From positions 1 to 35,151 of the forward strand of contig NZ_LGHL01000164.1 of the NCBI RefSeq assembly GCF_001908205.1: a stretch of DNA of 35,151 nucleotides, read 5' to 3'. Within the stretch, counting starts at the first letter, position 1, and every line of letters begins with the position of its first letter. Of this stretch, positions 25,392-33,660 are shown piece by piece. The notes under the pieces were generated by a model that was given only the letters and a program-made list of their open reading frames with translations, was not told where the DNA came from and made no database searches. This DNA is from Bradyrhizobium sp. NAS80.1 (lineage in GTDB: Bacteria; Pseudomonadota; Alphaproteobacteria; Rhizobiales; Xanthobacteraceae). A program made the position numbers and the translations under genes.

Positions 25392-26531
25392 ATGCCGAGG
25401 CGCGTCTATCTCGACTGGAATGCGACCACACCGCTGCGTGCTGAAGCACGAGGCGCGATGCTCGCCGCGTACGACCTGATCGGTAATCCGTCCTCGGTCC
25501 ATGCCGAGGGGCGAGAGGCGCGGCGGCTGGTCGAGGAGGCCCGCGCCATGCTTGCGGCGGCGGTGGGAGCACTGCCGCGAAACGTCGTCTTCACCTCCGC
25601 CGGAACTGAAGCCAACGCCCTGGCGCTGTCGCCCGGCCTTCGTGGCCCCGCCGGACGGCCAGTCGAACGGCTGCTGGTCTCGGCGGTCGAGCATGCCTCG
25701 GTGCTGGCCGGCGGCCGGTTCCCGGCGGACAGGATCGGCCAGATTCAAGTCACGCGCTCCGGCGTTATCGACCTCGACCATTTGAAAGCGCTGCTCATCG
25801 ACGGCCCTCCGGCGCTGGTTTCCATCATGGCGGCCAACAACGAGACGGGCGCGCTCCAGCCCGTTGCCGAGGCCGCTCGGATCGTTCACGAGGCTGGCGG
25901 CCTGCTGCATGTCGACGCGATCCAGGCGCTGGGGAAAACTCCTTTCGATCTCAGGGCGGTGGGCGCGGACCTTGCGACCTTTTCTGCGCACAAGATTGGT
26001 GGCCCCAAGGGCGTCGGCGCGCTGGTCGTGGCGGAGGGGCTCGCCGGACTCGAGCCGGTGCTGCGGGGCGGTGGGCAGGAGCTCAACCGCCGCGCTGGAA
26101 CCGAGAATGTCGCGGGCATTGCCGGCTTCGGCGCGGCGGTGAAGGCCGCGCTTCAGGCTCTGCCGGAGGATGCGGACCGGATGGCAACCCTCAGAGATCG
26201 CTTGGAAAATGGTATCCGCGCGATCGCTGGCGCAACCGTCTTCTCGGACGACGTCAGGCGGTTGCCGAATACCGTTCTGTTCACCGCGCCCGGTCTGAAG
26301 GCCGAGACCGCGGTGATCGGCTTTGACCTCGAAGGCATCGCGGTGTCCTCAGGCTCAGCCTGCTCCTCAGGGAAGGTCCAGCCGTCCCACGTGCTTTCGG
26401 CCATGGGGTTCGACCCTGCAGTCGCCCAGGGAGCGGTGCGTCTCAGTCTTGGCTGGTCCACGGAACCAGAGGACATCAATAGGACGTTAGAGGCTTGGCG
26501 AAAGCTGGGTAATACCCTACTTAGAGGCTAA
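25392..26531 (+). CDS. Cysteine desulfurase, class I (IscS/NifS-like), first gene of the Suf operon
   Basis: PLP enzyme of 379 aa that takes sulfur from cysteine as an enzyme persulfide for Fe-S cluster building. The start RVYLDWNATTPLRAEAR, the pyridoxal region FSAHKIGGPKGVGALV with the Schiff-base lysine, and the mobile loop SSGSACSSGKVQPSHVLSAMG with the catalytic cysteine are of the IscS/NifS type. SufS has a shorter loop. ATG 25392 has GAGGAGG 14 bases upstream, a little long. It precedes sufB by 113 bases that contain a 12-base palindrome. The operon therefore encodes two desulfurases, this one and SufS, and no SufE or SufU. A member at this position is usual in alphaproteobacterial suf clusters. 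Confidence 0.93.
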   Translation: MPRRVYLDWNATTPLRAEARGAMLAAYDLIGNPSSVHAEGREARRLVEEARAMLAAAVGALPRNVVFTSAGTEANALALSPGLRGPAGRPVERLLVSAVEHASVLAGGRFPADRIGQIQVTRSGVIDLDHLKALLIDGPPALVSIMAANNETGALQPVAEAARIVHEAGGLLHVDAIQALGKTPFDLRAVGADLATFSAHKIGGPKGVGALVVAEGLAGLEPVLRGGGQELNRRAGTENVAGIAGFGAAVKAALQALPEDADRMATLRDRLENGIRAIAGATVFSDDVRRLPNTVLFTAPGLKAETAVIGFDLEGIAVSSGSACSSGKVQPSHVLSAMGFDPAVAQGAVRLSLGWSTEPEDINRTLEAWRKLGNTLLRG

Positions 26532-26558
26532 GCGACGAAACACGGCTTGAATGGTTCT

Positions 26559-26570
26559 AAGCACGTGCTT
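26559..26570. promoter_or_regulatory. 12-base perfect palindrome before sufB
   Basis: AAGCACGTGCTT is fully self-complementary and sits in the 113-base gap between the desulfurase gene and sufB, 75 bases before the start. It may be an internal operator or promoter element; the factor is unknown. Confidence 0.35.
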
Positions 26571-26644
26571 TCCGCAGAAAAACATCGTAATAGTCGTCCC
26601 AGTTTGATCCACCGCGGTCCTTGAAACCGCGAGCGGAGGATGGA

Positions 26645-28141
26645 ATGCCAGCCGTACAAGAGACGGTCGAGCGCGTGAAGCGCATCGACGTCGACCAATA
26701 TCGTTATGGGTTTGAGACCCTGATCGACACCGAAAAGGCCCCCAAGGGGCTGTCGGAAGAGATCGTAAAATTCATCTCACAGAAAAAGAACGAACCCGAC
26801 TGGATGCTCCAGTGGCGGCTCGAGGCCTATCGGCGCTGGTTGACCATGACCGAGCCGACCTGGGCGCGCGTCGAGTATCCCAAGATCGACTTCCAGGATA
26901 TCTACTATTACGCGGCGCCGAAGCCGAAGAAGGCGGTCACCTCGCTCGACGAGATCGATCCGGAGATTCTGAAGACCTACGAGAAACTCGGCATTCCCCT
27001 GCGGGAAGTCGCGATGCTCGAAGGCGTCGAGCCGAAGGTAGGCGAGGAAGACCCGGCCCGGCGCAAGATCGCGGTCGATGCTGTGTTCGACTCGGTCTCG
27101 GTCGCGACCACCTTCAAGGCCGAGCTGAAGAAGGCCGGCGTGATCTTCATGCCGATCTCGGAAGCGATCCGCGAACACCCCGAGCTGGTGCAGAAGTATC
27201 TCGGCTCGGTGGTTCCGACCTCCGACAATTTCTACGCGACGCTGAACTCGGCGGTGTTCTCCGACGGCTCGTTCGTCTACGTGCCGCCGGGCGTGCGCTG
27301 CCCGATGGAGCTGTCGACCTATTTCCGTATCAACGAGCGCAACACCGGCCAGTTCGAGCGCACGCTGATCATCGCCGACAAGGGCTCCTACGTCTCCTAT
27401 CTCGAGGGCTGCACCGCGCCGCAGCGCGACGAGAACCAGTTGCACGCGGCCGTGGTCGAGCTCGTCGCGCTCGACGACGCCGAGATCAAATATTCGACGG
27501 TGCAGAACTGGTATCCCGGCAACTCGGAAGGCAAGGGCGGCATCTACAACTTCGTCACCAAGCGTGGCGACTGCCGCGGTGCCAACTCCAAGATCTCCTG
27601 GACCCAGGTCGAGACCGGTTCGGCGATCACCTGGAAATATCCGAGCTGCATTCTGCGCGGCGATAACTCCAGCGGCGAGTTCTACTCGATCGCGATCTCG
27701 AACGGCTTCCAGCAGGTCGACTCGGGCACCAAGATGATCCATCTCGGCAAGAACACGTCGAGCCGGATCATTTCCAAGGGCATCGCCGCCGGCAAGTCGC
27801 AGAACACCTATCGCGGTCTCGTCACCGCGCACCGTAAAGCGACCGGTGCGCGCAACTTCACCGCCTGCGATTCCCTACTGATCGGCGACAAATGTGGCGC
27901 GCATACCGTGCCGTACATCGAGGCCAAGAACTCGTCGGCTACGTTCGAGCACGAGGCGACGACTTCGAAGATCTCCGAGGATGTGCTGTTCTACTGCATC
28001 CAGCGCGGCCTCAGCCAGGAGGAGGCGGTTGGCCTCGTCGTCAACGGCTTCGTCAAGGACGTGCTTCAGCAACTCCCGATGGAGTTCGCAGTGGAAGCGC
28101 AGAAGCTGATCTCGATCTCGCTTGAAGGGTCGGTCGGCTGA
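26645..28141 (+). CDS. sufB: Fe-S cluster assembly scaffold SufB
   Basis: Core scaffold subunit of the SufBC2D complex, on which new Fe-S clusters are built from SufS-derived sulfur. The 498-aa protein ends with the conserved beta-helix and the catalytic cysteine in NFTACDSLLIGDKCGAH (Cys405 equivalent of E. coli). FEHEATTSKISEDVLFYC carries the His/Glu that bind the cluster with SufD. GSFVYVPPGVRCPMELSTYF and SYLEGCTAP are further family motifs. ATG 26645 has GGAGGA at 26635-26640; the longer frame from TTG 26621 is unlikely. Next in the operon are sufC, 62 bases downstream, and sufD. Confidence 0.97.
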   Translation: MPAVQETVERVKRIDVDQYRYGFETLIDTEKAPKGLSEEIVKFISQKKNEPDWMLQWRLEAYRRWLTMTEPTWARVEYPKIDFQDIYYYAAPKPKKAVTSLDEIDPEILKTYEKLGIPLREVAMLEGVEPKVGEEDPARRKIAVDAVFDSVSVATTFKAELKKAGVIFMPISEAIREHPELVQKYLGSVVPTSDNFYATLNSAVFSDGSFVYVPPGVRCPMELSTYFRINERNTGQFERTLIIADKGSYVSYLEGCTAPQRDENQLHAAVVELVALDDAEIKYSTVQNWYPGNSEGKGGIYNFVTKRGDCRGANSKISWTQVETGSAITWKYPSCILRGDNSSGEFYSIAISNGFQQVDSGTKMIHLGKNTSSRIISKGIAAGKSQNTYRGLVTAHRKATGARNFTACDSLLIGDKCGAHTVPYIEAKNSSATFEHEATTSKISEDVLFYCIQRGLSQEEAVGLVVNGFVKDVLQQLPMEFAVEAQKLISISLEGSVG

Positions 28142-28203
28142 TCGCCGACCCTCGCGGTGCGCTTTGGCGCTCCACACATCATTTGAATAGACTGGAAACC
28201 AAG

Positions 28204-28956
28204 ATGGCTTTGCTTGAAGTGAAAGACCTGAAGGTTCGTGTCGAGGAACGTGAGATCCTCCACGGGCTGACGCTGACCGTGAACGAGGGTGAGGTGCACG
28301 CGATCATGGGGCCGAACGGCTCCGGTAAGTCGACGCTCTCCCACGTCATCGCCGGCAAGCCCGGCTACGAGGTCACCGACGGCCAGATCCTGTTCAAGGG
28401 CGAGGACCTCCTGGAGATGGCTCCCGAGGAGCGCGCCGCCAAGGGCGTGTTCCTGGCGTTCCAGTATCCGGTCGAGATCCCCGGCGTCGCCACCATGAAC
28501 TTCCTGCGTACCGCGTTGAACGCGCAGCGCAAGGCGCGCGGCGAGAGCGAATATTCGACCCCGGACTTCCTGAAGAAGGTCCGCGAAGTCTCGAAATCGC
28601 TGAACATCCCGCAGGACATGCTCAAGCGCGGCGTGAACGTCGGCTTCTCCGGCGGCGAGAAGAAGCGCAACGAGGTGCTGCAGATGGCGCTGTTCGAGCC
28701 GAGCCTGTGCATCCTCGACGAGATGGATTCGGGCCTCGACATCGACGCGCTGCGCATTGCGGCCGACGGCGTCAACGCGCTGCGCTCGCCCAAGCGCGCG
28801 ATGGTCGTCATCACTCACTATCAGAGGCTGCTCAACTACATCGTGCCCGATTTCGTGCACGTGATGTCGAAGGGCCGTGTCGTGAAGAGCGGCGGCAAGC
28901 AGCTGGCGCTGGAGCTGGAAGAGTCCGGCTACGCCCAGTTCGAGGATGCCGCGTAA
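28204..28956 (+). CDS. sufC: Fe-S cluster assembly ATPase SufC
   Basis: Soluble ABC-type ATPase of 250 aa that drives conformational change of the SufB-SufD core. Walker A is GPNGSGKST, the Q-loop lies in FLAFQYPVEIPGV, the signature is FSGGEKKRNEVLQMA (SGGEKKR is the SufC form) and Walker B plus D-loop is LCILDEMDSGLDIDAL, followed by the H-loop VVITHYQRLLNY. The length is normal. ATG 28204 starts the conserved MALLEVKDLKV; the upstream TTG 28183 is ignored. Spacing to sufD is 12 bases. Confidence 0.97.
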   Translation: MALLEVKDLKVRVEEREILHGLTLTVNEGEVHAIMGPNGSGKSTLSHVIAGKPGYEVTDGQILFKGEDLLEMAPEERAAKGVFLAFQYPVEIPGVATMNFLRTALNAQRKARGESEYSTPDFLKKVREVSKSLNIPQDMLKRGVNVGFSGGEKKRNEVLQMALFEPSLCILDEMDSGLDIDALRIAADGVNALRSPKRAMVVITHYQRLLNYIVPDFVHVMSKGRVVKSGGKQLALELEESGYAQFEDAA

Positions 28957-28968
28957 GGATTATTTGCG

Positions 28969-30273
28969 ATGAACGTTGCTTTGGCAAAGACCGGAAGCGG
29001 CCGCGCGGTGAGCGATCTCTTCGCCAGCGCGGAGGGCCGCCTGCCGGGTTCGCCGGCGGTGATCGCGGTGCGCCGCGAGGCTTTCGAGACCTATGAACAT
29101 CTCGGCCTGCCGCACCGCCGGATCGAGGAATGGAAATACACCGATCTGCGTGCGCTGGTCGGCGAGGTGCTGCCGCTTGCAGCCAGCCCCGATGCGGCCG
29201 CGCTGAAACGCGCTGCCGAAGCGGTGAAGGCGCACGCGATCGAGGGCGCCCGCAAGCTGGTGCTGGTCGATGGCGTGTTCGCGGCCGACCTCTCCGACGT
29301 GAAGGCGCTCGGCGCCGAGGTGAGCCTCAAGACTCTGCGCGAGACGCTGGAGAAGGACGCCGGGCTACTGAAGACCGCGTCTACCGATGCTGTGATCTCG
29401 CTGAATGCGGCAATGGCGACCGACGGCGTCGTGCTGTCGATCGCGGACGGCGCGCATCTGTCCGCGCCGATCCAGATCATCCATGTGGCGACCGCCGCCT
29501 CGGTCTCCGCTTTCACCCGCTCGCAGGTCGCGGTCGGGAAGGGCGTTCGCGCCACCGTCGTCGAGAGCTTCGTCGCGGCCGGCGCCAAGGCCTACCAGGT
29601 CAACGACGCGGTTGTCCTCTCGGTCGGCGACAACGCCGATGTCGCGCATATCCGCTTGCTGGACGATTCGCCTGACGCGGTGAACATCACCTCGCAGTTC
29701 GTCACGGTCGGCGCGAACACGAAGCTCAATTTCTTCAACATGACAACCGGCGCGGCCGTCAGCCGCCTCCAGGGCCTCATCACGCTGGCGGGCGAGGGCA
29801 GCGAGCTCTCCATCAACGGCGTGAACCTGTTGAAGAAGACCGAGCATGGTGACACCACGCTGGTCGTGGACCATGCCGTGCCGAACTGCGTCAGCCGCGA
29901 GATCTTCCGCGCGGTGATCGACGACCGCGCCCATTCGGTGTTCCAGGGCCGCATTATCGTCCGTCCCGACGCGCAGAAAACCGACGGCAAGATGATGACC
30001 CGCGCGCTGCTGCTCTCGGACGAAGCCGAGGCGGACAACAAGCCCGAGCTCGAGATCTTCGCCGACGACGTCTCCTGCGGCCACGGCGCCACCGCCGGTG
30101 CGCTGGACGACAGCCTGCTGTTCTATCTGAAGGCGCGCGGCCTGCCGGAGAAGCAGGCCCAGGCCTTGCTGATCCAGGCATTCGTTGGCGAAGCGATCGA
30201 GCAGATCGCCGACGATGGTTTGCGCGAGTACGTGATCGGCATCGCCGAGCGCTGGCTGGAGCAACGTCAATGA
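28969..30273 (+). CDS. sufD: Fe-S cluster assembly protein SufD
   Basis: Scaffold partner of SufB, 434 aa. The N-terminal helical part has RRIEEWKYTDLRAL, a motif shared by SufD and some SufB proteins, and the C-terminal beta-helix ends with SCGHGATAGALDDSLLFYLKARG, which holds the conserved histidine that takes part in cluster binding. AAGGAT lies just before ATG 28969. The stop overlaps the next start (ATGA at 30270-30273), showing tight translational coupling with sufS. Confidence 0.96.
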   Translation: MNVALAKTGSGRAVSDLFASAEGRLPGSPAVIAVRREAFETYEHLGLPHRRIEEWKYTDLRALVGEVLPLAASPDAAALKRAAEAVKAHAIEGARKLVLVDGVFAADLSDVKALGAEVSLKTLRETLEKDAGLLKTASTDAVISLNAAMATDGVVLSIADGAHLSAPIQIIHVATAASVSAFTRSQVAVGKGVRATVVESFVAAGAKAYQVNDAVVLSVGDNADVAHIRLLDDSPDAVNITSQFVTVGANTKLNFFNMTTGAAVSRLQGLITLAGEGSELSINGVNLLKKTEHGDTTLVVDHAVPNCVSREIFRAVIDDRAHSVFQGRIIVRPDAQKTDGKMMTRALLLSDEAEADNKPELEIFADDVSCGHGATAGALDDSLLFYLKARGLPEKQAQALLIQAFVGEAIEQIADDGLREYVIGIAERWLEQRQ

Positions 30274-31517
30274 GCGAGCATCCGGCAGTCAAGAACGGAG
30301 CCTACGACGTCGCCCGCGTGCGCCAGGATTTCCCGGCGCTCGCCATGCAGGTCTATGGCAAGCCGCTAGTCTATCTCGACAACGCGGCGTCGGCGCAGAA
30401 GCCGCAGTCCGTGCTCGACCGCATGACGCAGGCCTATACGTCCGAATACGCCAACGTGCATCGCGGCCTGCATTATCTCGCCAACGCCGCGACGGAAGCT
30501 TACGAGGGCGCGCGTATAAAAGTCGCGCAATTCGTCAATGCCCGCCGCACCGAGGAGATCATCTTCACCCGCAACGTCACCGAGGCGATCAACCTCGTGG
30601 CGTCGTCCTGGGGCGAACCGAACATCAAGGCCGGTGACGAGATCGTCCTCTCGATCATGGAGCACCATTCCAACATCGTGCCCTGGCATTTCCTCAGGGA
30701 ACGCCACGGCGCGGTGATCAAGTGGGCGCCGGTCGACGACGAAGGCAATTTTCTGATCGACGAGTTCGAGAAGCTGCTGACGCCGAAGACCAAGCTCGTC
30801 GCCATCACACAGATGTCGAACGCGCTCGGAACGTTCGTTCCGATCAAGGAGGTCGTGCGGCTGGCCCACGATCGCGGCATTCGGGTGCTGGTCGACGGCG
30901 CGCAAGGCGCGGTGCATCTGCCCATCGATGTGCAGGACCTCGACTGCGACTTCTACGCGTTTACCGGTCACAAGGTCTATGGTCCTACCGGCATCGGCGC
31001 GCTCTATGCCAAGCACGAGCACCTCGTCGCGATGCGGCCCTTCAACGGCGGCGGCGAGATGATCCGCGAGGTTGCCAAGGACTGGGTCACCTATGGCGAC
31101 CCGCCGCACAAGTTCGAGGCCGGAACCCCGCCCATCGTCGAGGCGATCGGCCTCGGCGCCGCCATCGACTACGTCAATTCGATCGGCAAGGAGCGCATCG
31201 CTGCCCATGAGCACGATCTCGTCACCTACGCTCAGGACCGGCTGCGCGAGATCAATTCGCTGCGGCTGATCGGCACCGCCCGCGGCAAGGGGCCGGTGAT
31301 CTCCTTCGAGCTCAAGGGCGCACACGCCCACGACGTTGCCACAGTGATCGACCGCCAGGGCATCGCGGTGCGCGCCGGCACCCATTGCGTGATGCCGCTT
31401 TTAGAGCGGTTCAACGTGACCGCGACATGCCGGGCATCGTTCGGCATGTATAATACCAGGGAAGAAGTCGATCATCTGGCACAGGCGCTTTTGAAGGCGC
31501 GGGATTTGTTCGCATGA
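30270..31517 (+). CDS. sufS: Cysteine desulfurase SufS, class II
   Basis: PLP-dependent sulfur donor of the Suf pathway, 415 aa. The Schiff-base lysine is in AFTGHKVYGPTGIGALYA, and the catalytic cysteine in VRAGTHCVMPLLERFNVTAT, the short loop that marks class II enzymes. It normally needs an acceptor such as SufE, which I do not see in the window, so SufE is probably encoded elsewhere. Start and stop overlap its neighbours sufD and sufT by four bases each. Confidence 0.96.
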   Translation: MSEHPAVKNGAYDVARVRQDFPALAMQVYGKPLVYLDNAASAQKPQSVLDRMTQAYTSEYANVHRGLHYLANAATEAYEGARIKVAQFVNARRTEEIIFTRNVTEAINLVASSWGEPNIKAGDEIVLSIMEHHSNIVPWHFLRERHGAVIKWAPVDDEGNFLIDEFEKLLTPKTKLVAITQMSNALGTFVPIKEVVRLAHDRGIRVLVDGAQGAVHLPIDVQDLDCDFYAFTGHKVYGPTGIGALYAKHEHLVAMRPFNGGGEMIREVAKDWVTYGDPPHKFEAGTPPIVEAIGLGAAIDYVNSIGKERIAAHEHDLVTYAQDRLREINSLRLIGTARGKGPVISFELKGAHAHDVATVIDRQGIAVRAGTHCVMPLLERFNVTATCRASFGMYNTREEVDHLAQALLKARDLFA

Positions 31518-31885
31518 GTGACACGGCCGACGTCAAAGCCAATCCGATGGAGACCCTCTCGGCGCTGCCGCCGGAGGAGACCGAGCGCTTGACCACCGAG
31601 ATCATCGCGGGCCTGAAGACCGTGTTCGATCCGGAAATTCCGGCCGACATCTACGAGCTGGGGCTGATCTACAAGGTCGAGATCAAGGACGACCGCTCGG
31701 TCGACGTCCTGATGACGTTGACGACGCCCAACTGCCCGGCCGCCGGCGAGTTGCCGACCATGGTGGAGAACGCGGTCGCCAGCGTCCCCGGCGTCGGCGT
31801 GGTCGACGTCAAGGTCGTCTGGGAGCCGGCCTGGTCGCCCGAACGCATGAGCGACGAGGCCCGCCTCGTGCTCAACATGTGGTGA
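31514..31885 (+). CDS. sufT: SufT, MIP18/DUF59 family Fe-S assembly factor
   Basis: Small cytoplasmic protein of 123 aa with the DUF59 fold. The signature is FDPEIPADIYELGLIYKVEI, followed by LTTPNCPAAGELP with the single conserved cysteine, and VWEPAWSPERMSDEARLVLN. Members help deliver or mature Fe-S clusters, mainly under high demand, by a mechanism not settled. ATG 31514 overlaps the sufS stop. The unconserved first 30 residues are normal for alphaproteobacterial members. Confidence 0.93.
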   Translation: MSDTADVKANPMETLSALPPEETERLTTEIIAGLKTVFDPEIPADIYELGLIYKVEIKDDRSVDVLMTLTTPNCPAAGELPTMVENAVASVPGVGVVDVKVVWEPAWSPERMSDEARLVLNMW

Positions 31886-31934
31886 CGCGCAACTCCGGCA
31901 TTGAAATCGCTCCGAAACGGACCACATCACTGAC

Positions 31935-32333
31935 ATGACACAGGCAACACCAGCATCCACTCCGAAGCCGCGGCGCCCGCGCCCGCAGGTGATGCGGCTG
32001 ACGGACGCTGCTGCCCAGCGCATCACCGAGCTGACCCAGCGCGCCGATTCCGAGATCGTGGGCCTGCGCGTCGGCGTCAAGAACGGCGGCTGTGCCGGCC
32101 AGTCCTACACGGTCGAATACGCCCACGAGATCCGCCCGACCGACGAGGTCGTCGAGGACAAGGGCGTCAAGATCCTGGTCGACCCCAAGGCCGTGCTGTT
32201 CCTGCTCGGCACCGAGATGGACTACAAGGCCGACAAGATGCAGGCCCAGTTCGTCTTCAACAACCCCAACCAGGTCTCGGCCTGCGGCTGCGGCGAGTCG
32301 GTCGAGCTGCGCCCGGCCAAGATCGACGGGTAG
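31935..32333 (+). CDS. sufA: A-type Fe-S carrier protein (SufA/IscA/ErpA family)
   Basis: Carrier of 132 aa that receives new [4Fe-4S] or [2Fe-2S] clusters and passes them to target enzymes. The fold signatures are LTDAAAQRITEL, VGVKNGGCAGQSYTVEY with the first conserved cysteine and SACGCGESVEL with the paired C-terminal cysteines. A Pro/Arg-rich N-terminal extension of about 20 residues is present. It closes the Suf operon, with 49 bases to sufT. The symbol is by context; sequence alone does not separate SufA from ErpA or IscA. Confidence 0.92.
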   Translation: MTQATPASTPKPRRPRPQVMRLTDAAAQRITELTQRADSEIVGLRVGVKNGGCAGQSYTVEYAHEIRPTDEVVEDKGVKILVDPKAVLFLLGTEMDYKADKMQAQFVFNNPNQVSACGCGESVELRPAKIDG

Positions 32334-32350
32334 TTTCCCCCAACGCTCCA

Positions 32351-32546
32351 CTCTCGTGTCCTGGACGCGCTGCAGCGCTGTCCTGGCGATGCGAAGCATC
32401 GTCCAGTGCGCTGCTGCGCAGAGCCGGAACCCACGCTATAGTTTGAGTTATAGAGTGACTGGGCCCCGGCTCAGCAGCGCCATAGCGTGTCGAAGACGCG
32501 CGCAAATGCGCTTATGCCACGCTGCGCTGCGTCCGGGGCACGAGAG
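32351..32546. repeat. Palindromic interspersed repeat (~196 bp) between sufA and the tfoX-like gene
   Basis: The outer arms CTCTCGTGTCCTGGACGCG (32351-32369) and GCGTCCGGGGCACGAGAG (32529-32546) are imperfect inverted copies. The inner arms GCGCTGCTGCGCAGAGCCGG and CCCCGGCTCAGCAGCGC pair again around a short AT-rich centre that itself contains CTATA/TATAG. From memory, GTCCTGGACGCG...GTCCGGGACACGAGAG elements are abundant in Bradyrhizobium intergenic regions; the copy number here is unverified. It contains no gene. Its right end supplies the GAGAGAG ribosome site of the next gene. Confidence 0.75.
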
Positions 32547-32555
32547 AGCGTGCGC

Positions 32556-33035
32556 ATGGACCGCGAATTCCTGATCGACCTGTTCGCCGATTTCGGCCCC
32601 GTCACGATCCGAAAAATGTTTTCCGGCTACGGCATCTCTGCCGACGGGATCAACTTCGCGCTCGCCTTGCGCGCCGGCCTGTTCTTCCGTGCCGACGAGG
32701 TGACCATCCCGGATTACGAAGCAGAAGGCTCAAAGCCGTTCCAGTACTCGACTCGCGCCAAAACCGTGATGGTGAACTCTTACTGGGAGCTGCCGGCGCG
32801 CCTGTTCGACGATTCCGAGGAGCTTGCGCAATGGGCGAGGGCAGCGCTCGCCGCCGCCCGGCGCGCCAAGGTAAAGAAGCGGCCCAAGAAACGGTCCAAG
32901 ACGACGAAGAAGGGGAAGAAGGCGGCGACGAAGGTGGCGGCCAAACTCACGACGAAGGCCGCCAAGCCCGCGAAAGCGCCGAAGACGGTGAGCAAGAAGA
33001 GCCCGGCTCGAAAGCGCGCCAAGCGAAGGGGCTAA
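32556..33035 (+). CDS. TfoX N-terminal domain protein with lysine-rich tail
   Basis: Protein of 159 aa. Residues 1-100 match the TfoX N-terminal domain: LIDLFADFGPVTIRKMFSGYGISADG, ALRAGLFFRADE and the ELPARLFDDSEEL end. The C-terminal domain of true TfoX is absent. Residues 101-159 are a Lys/Ala/Thr/Pro tail resembling histone H1 or HU-type extensions and likely bind nucleic acid; that is inference. ATG 32556 is only 10 bases after the palindromic repeat, whose GAGAGAG serves as ribosome site; the longer frame to 32487 would start inside the repeat. Function in competence is not implied. It converges on the fabA-like gene with two bases between stops. Confidence 0.85.
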   Translation: MDREFLIDLFADFGPVTIRKMFSGYGISADGINFALALRAGLFFRADEVTIPDYEAEGSKPFQYSTRAKTVMVNSYWELPARLFDDSEELAQWARAALAAARRAKVKKRPKKRSKTTKKGKKAATKVAAKLTTKAAKPAKAPKTVSKKSPARKRAKRRG

Positions 33036-33037
33036 GC

Positions 33038-33568
33038 TCAGTCCACGGCCTGTGTCAGGCCAACCCTCATATCCTTGGCCGTGAAGACGCAGACGCCGTC
33101 GGCCAGCACGCGACCGTCGGCAATTCCGAGCACAAGCTTGCCGCGCCGGACCAGGCGCATGGCGACCTCGTAGCGCACGCTTCGCGTATCCGGTGTGATG
33201 GATCCCGTGGCACCAACCTCGCCGACGCCGATGGCGCGACCCTTGCCCGGTGAGCCCGACCAGCCGAGCCAATAGCCGATCATCTGCCACAGGGCGTCCA
33301 GCGCCAGAGAGGCCGGCATCATCGGGTCGCCGCGAAAGTTGCAATCGAAGAACCAGTGCTCCGGTGTGACGTCCAGCTCGCCGACGATATGGCCCTTGCC
33401 GAACTCGCCGCCGTTCATGGTGATCTCGGTGATGCGGTCCATCACGAGCATCGGCGGCGCCGGCAATTGCGCGTTGCCGGGGCCGAAATAGCCGCCTTCG
33501 CTCGATCTCAGCAACTCGTCCTTCGTGTAGGACGGTTGCGGCGTGTGAAAGTTATGAGGGTTGGGCAA
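33038..33568 (-). CDS. FabA-like 3-hydroxyacyl-ACP dehydratase paralog lacking the catalytic histidine
   Basis: Hot-dog-fold protein of 176 aa, close in length and sequence to FabA (E. coli 172 aa). PGNAQLPAPPMLVMDRITEI, GKGRAIGVGEVGATGSI and LVLGIADGRVLADG are FabA-type stretches. The active site reads WFFDCNFRGDPMMPASLALDALWQM. The E. coli sequence [21 protein letters not shown] has His70 and Asp84 as catalytic pair. Here the His position is Asn77 (codon AAC at 33338-33340), Asp91 is kept, and the GC before the second helix is AS. It is probably not a normal dehydratase/isomerase. The start is TTG 33568 with GAGAGGA upstream. fabB and fabI are absent, unlike the usual fabA locus. The diguanylate cyclase gene is 92 bases upstream on the same strand, so the two may be cotranscribed. 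Confidence 0.88.
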   Translation of the reverse strand: MPNPHNFHTPQPSYTKDELLRSSEGGYFGPGNAQLPAPPMLVMDRITEITMNGGEFGKGHIVGELDVTPEHWFFDCNFRGDPMMPASLALDALWQMIGYWLGWSGSPGKGRAIGVGEVGATGSITPDTRSVRYEVAMRLVRRGKLVLGIADGRVLADGVCVFTAKDMRVGLTQAVD

Positions 33569-33660
33569 GACGACAAGTCCTCTCGACGCTCGCGCTCTGG
33601 CGCCGGGGAAGATGTCGTTCGTCAGGCTGGAATGTCAAGCGCGGCGGTTTTGCTTCCGCC

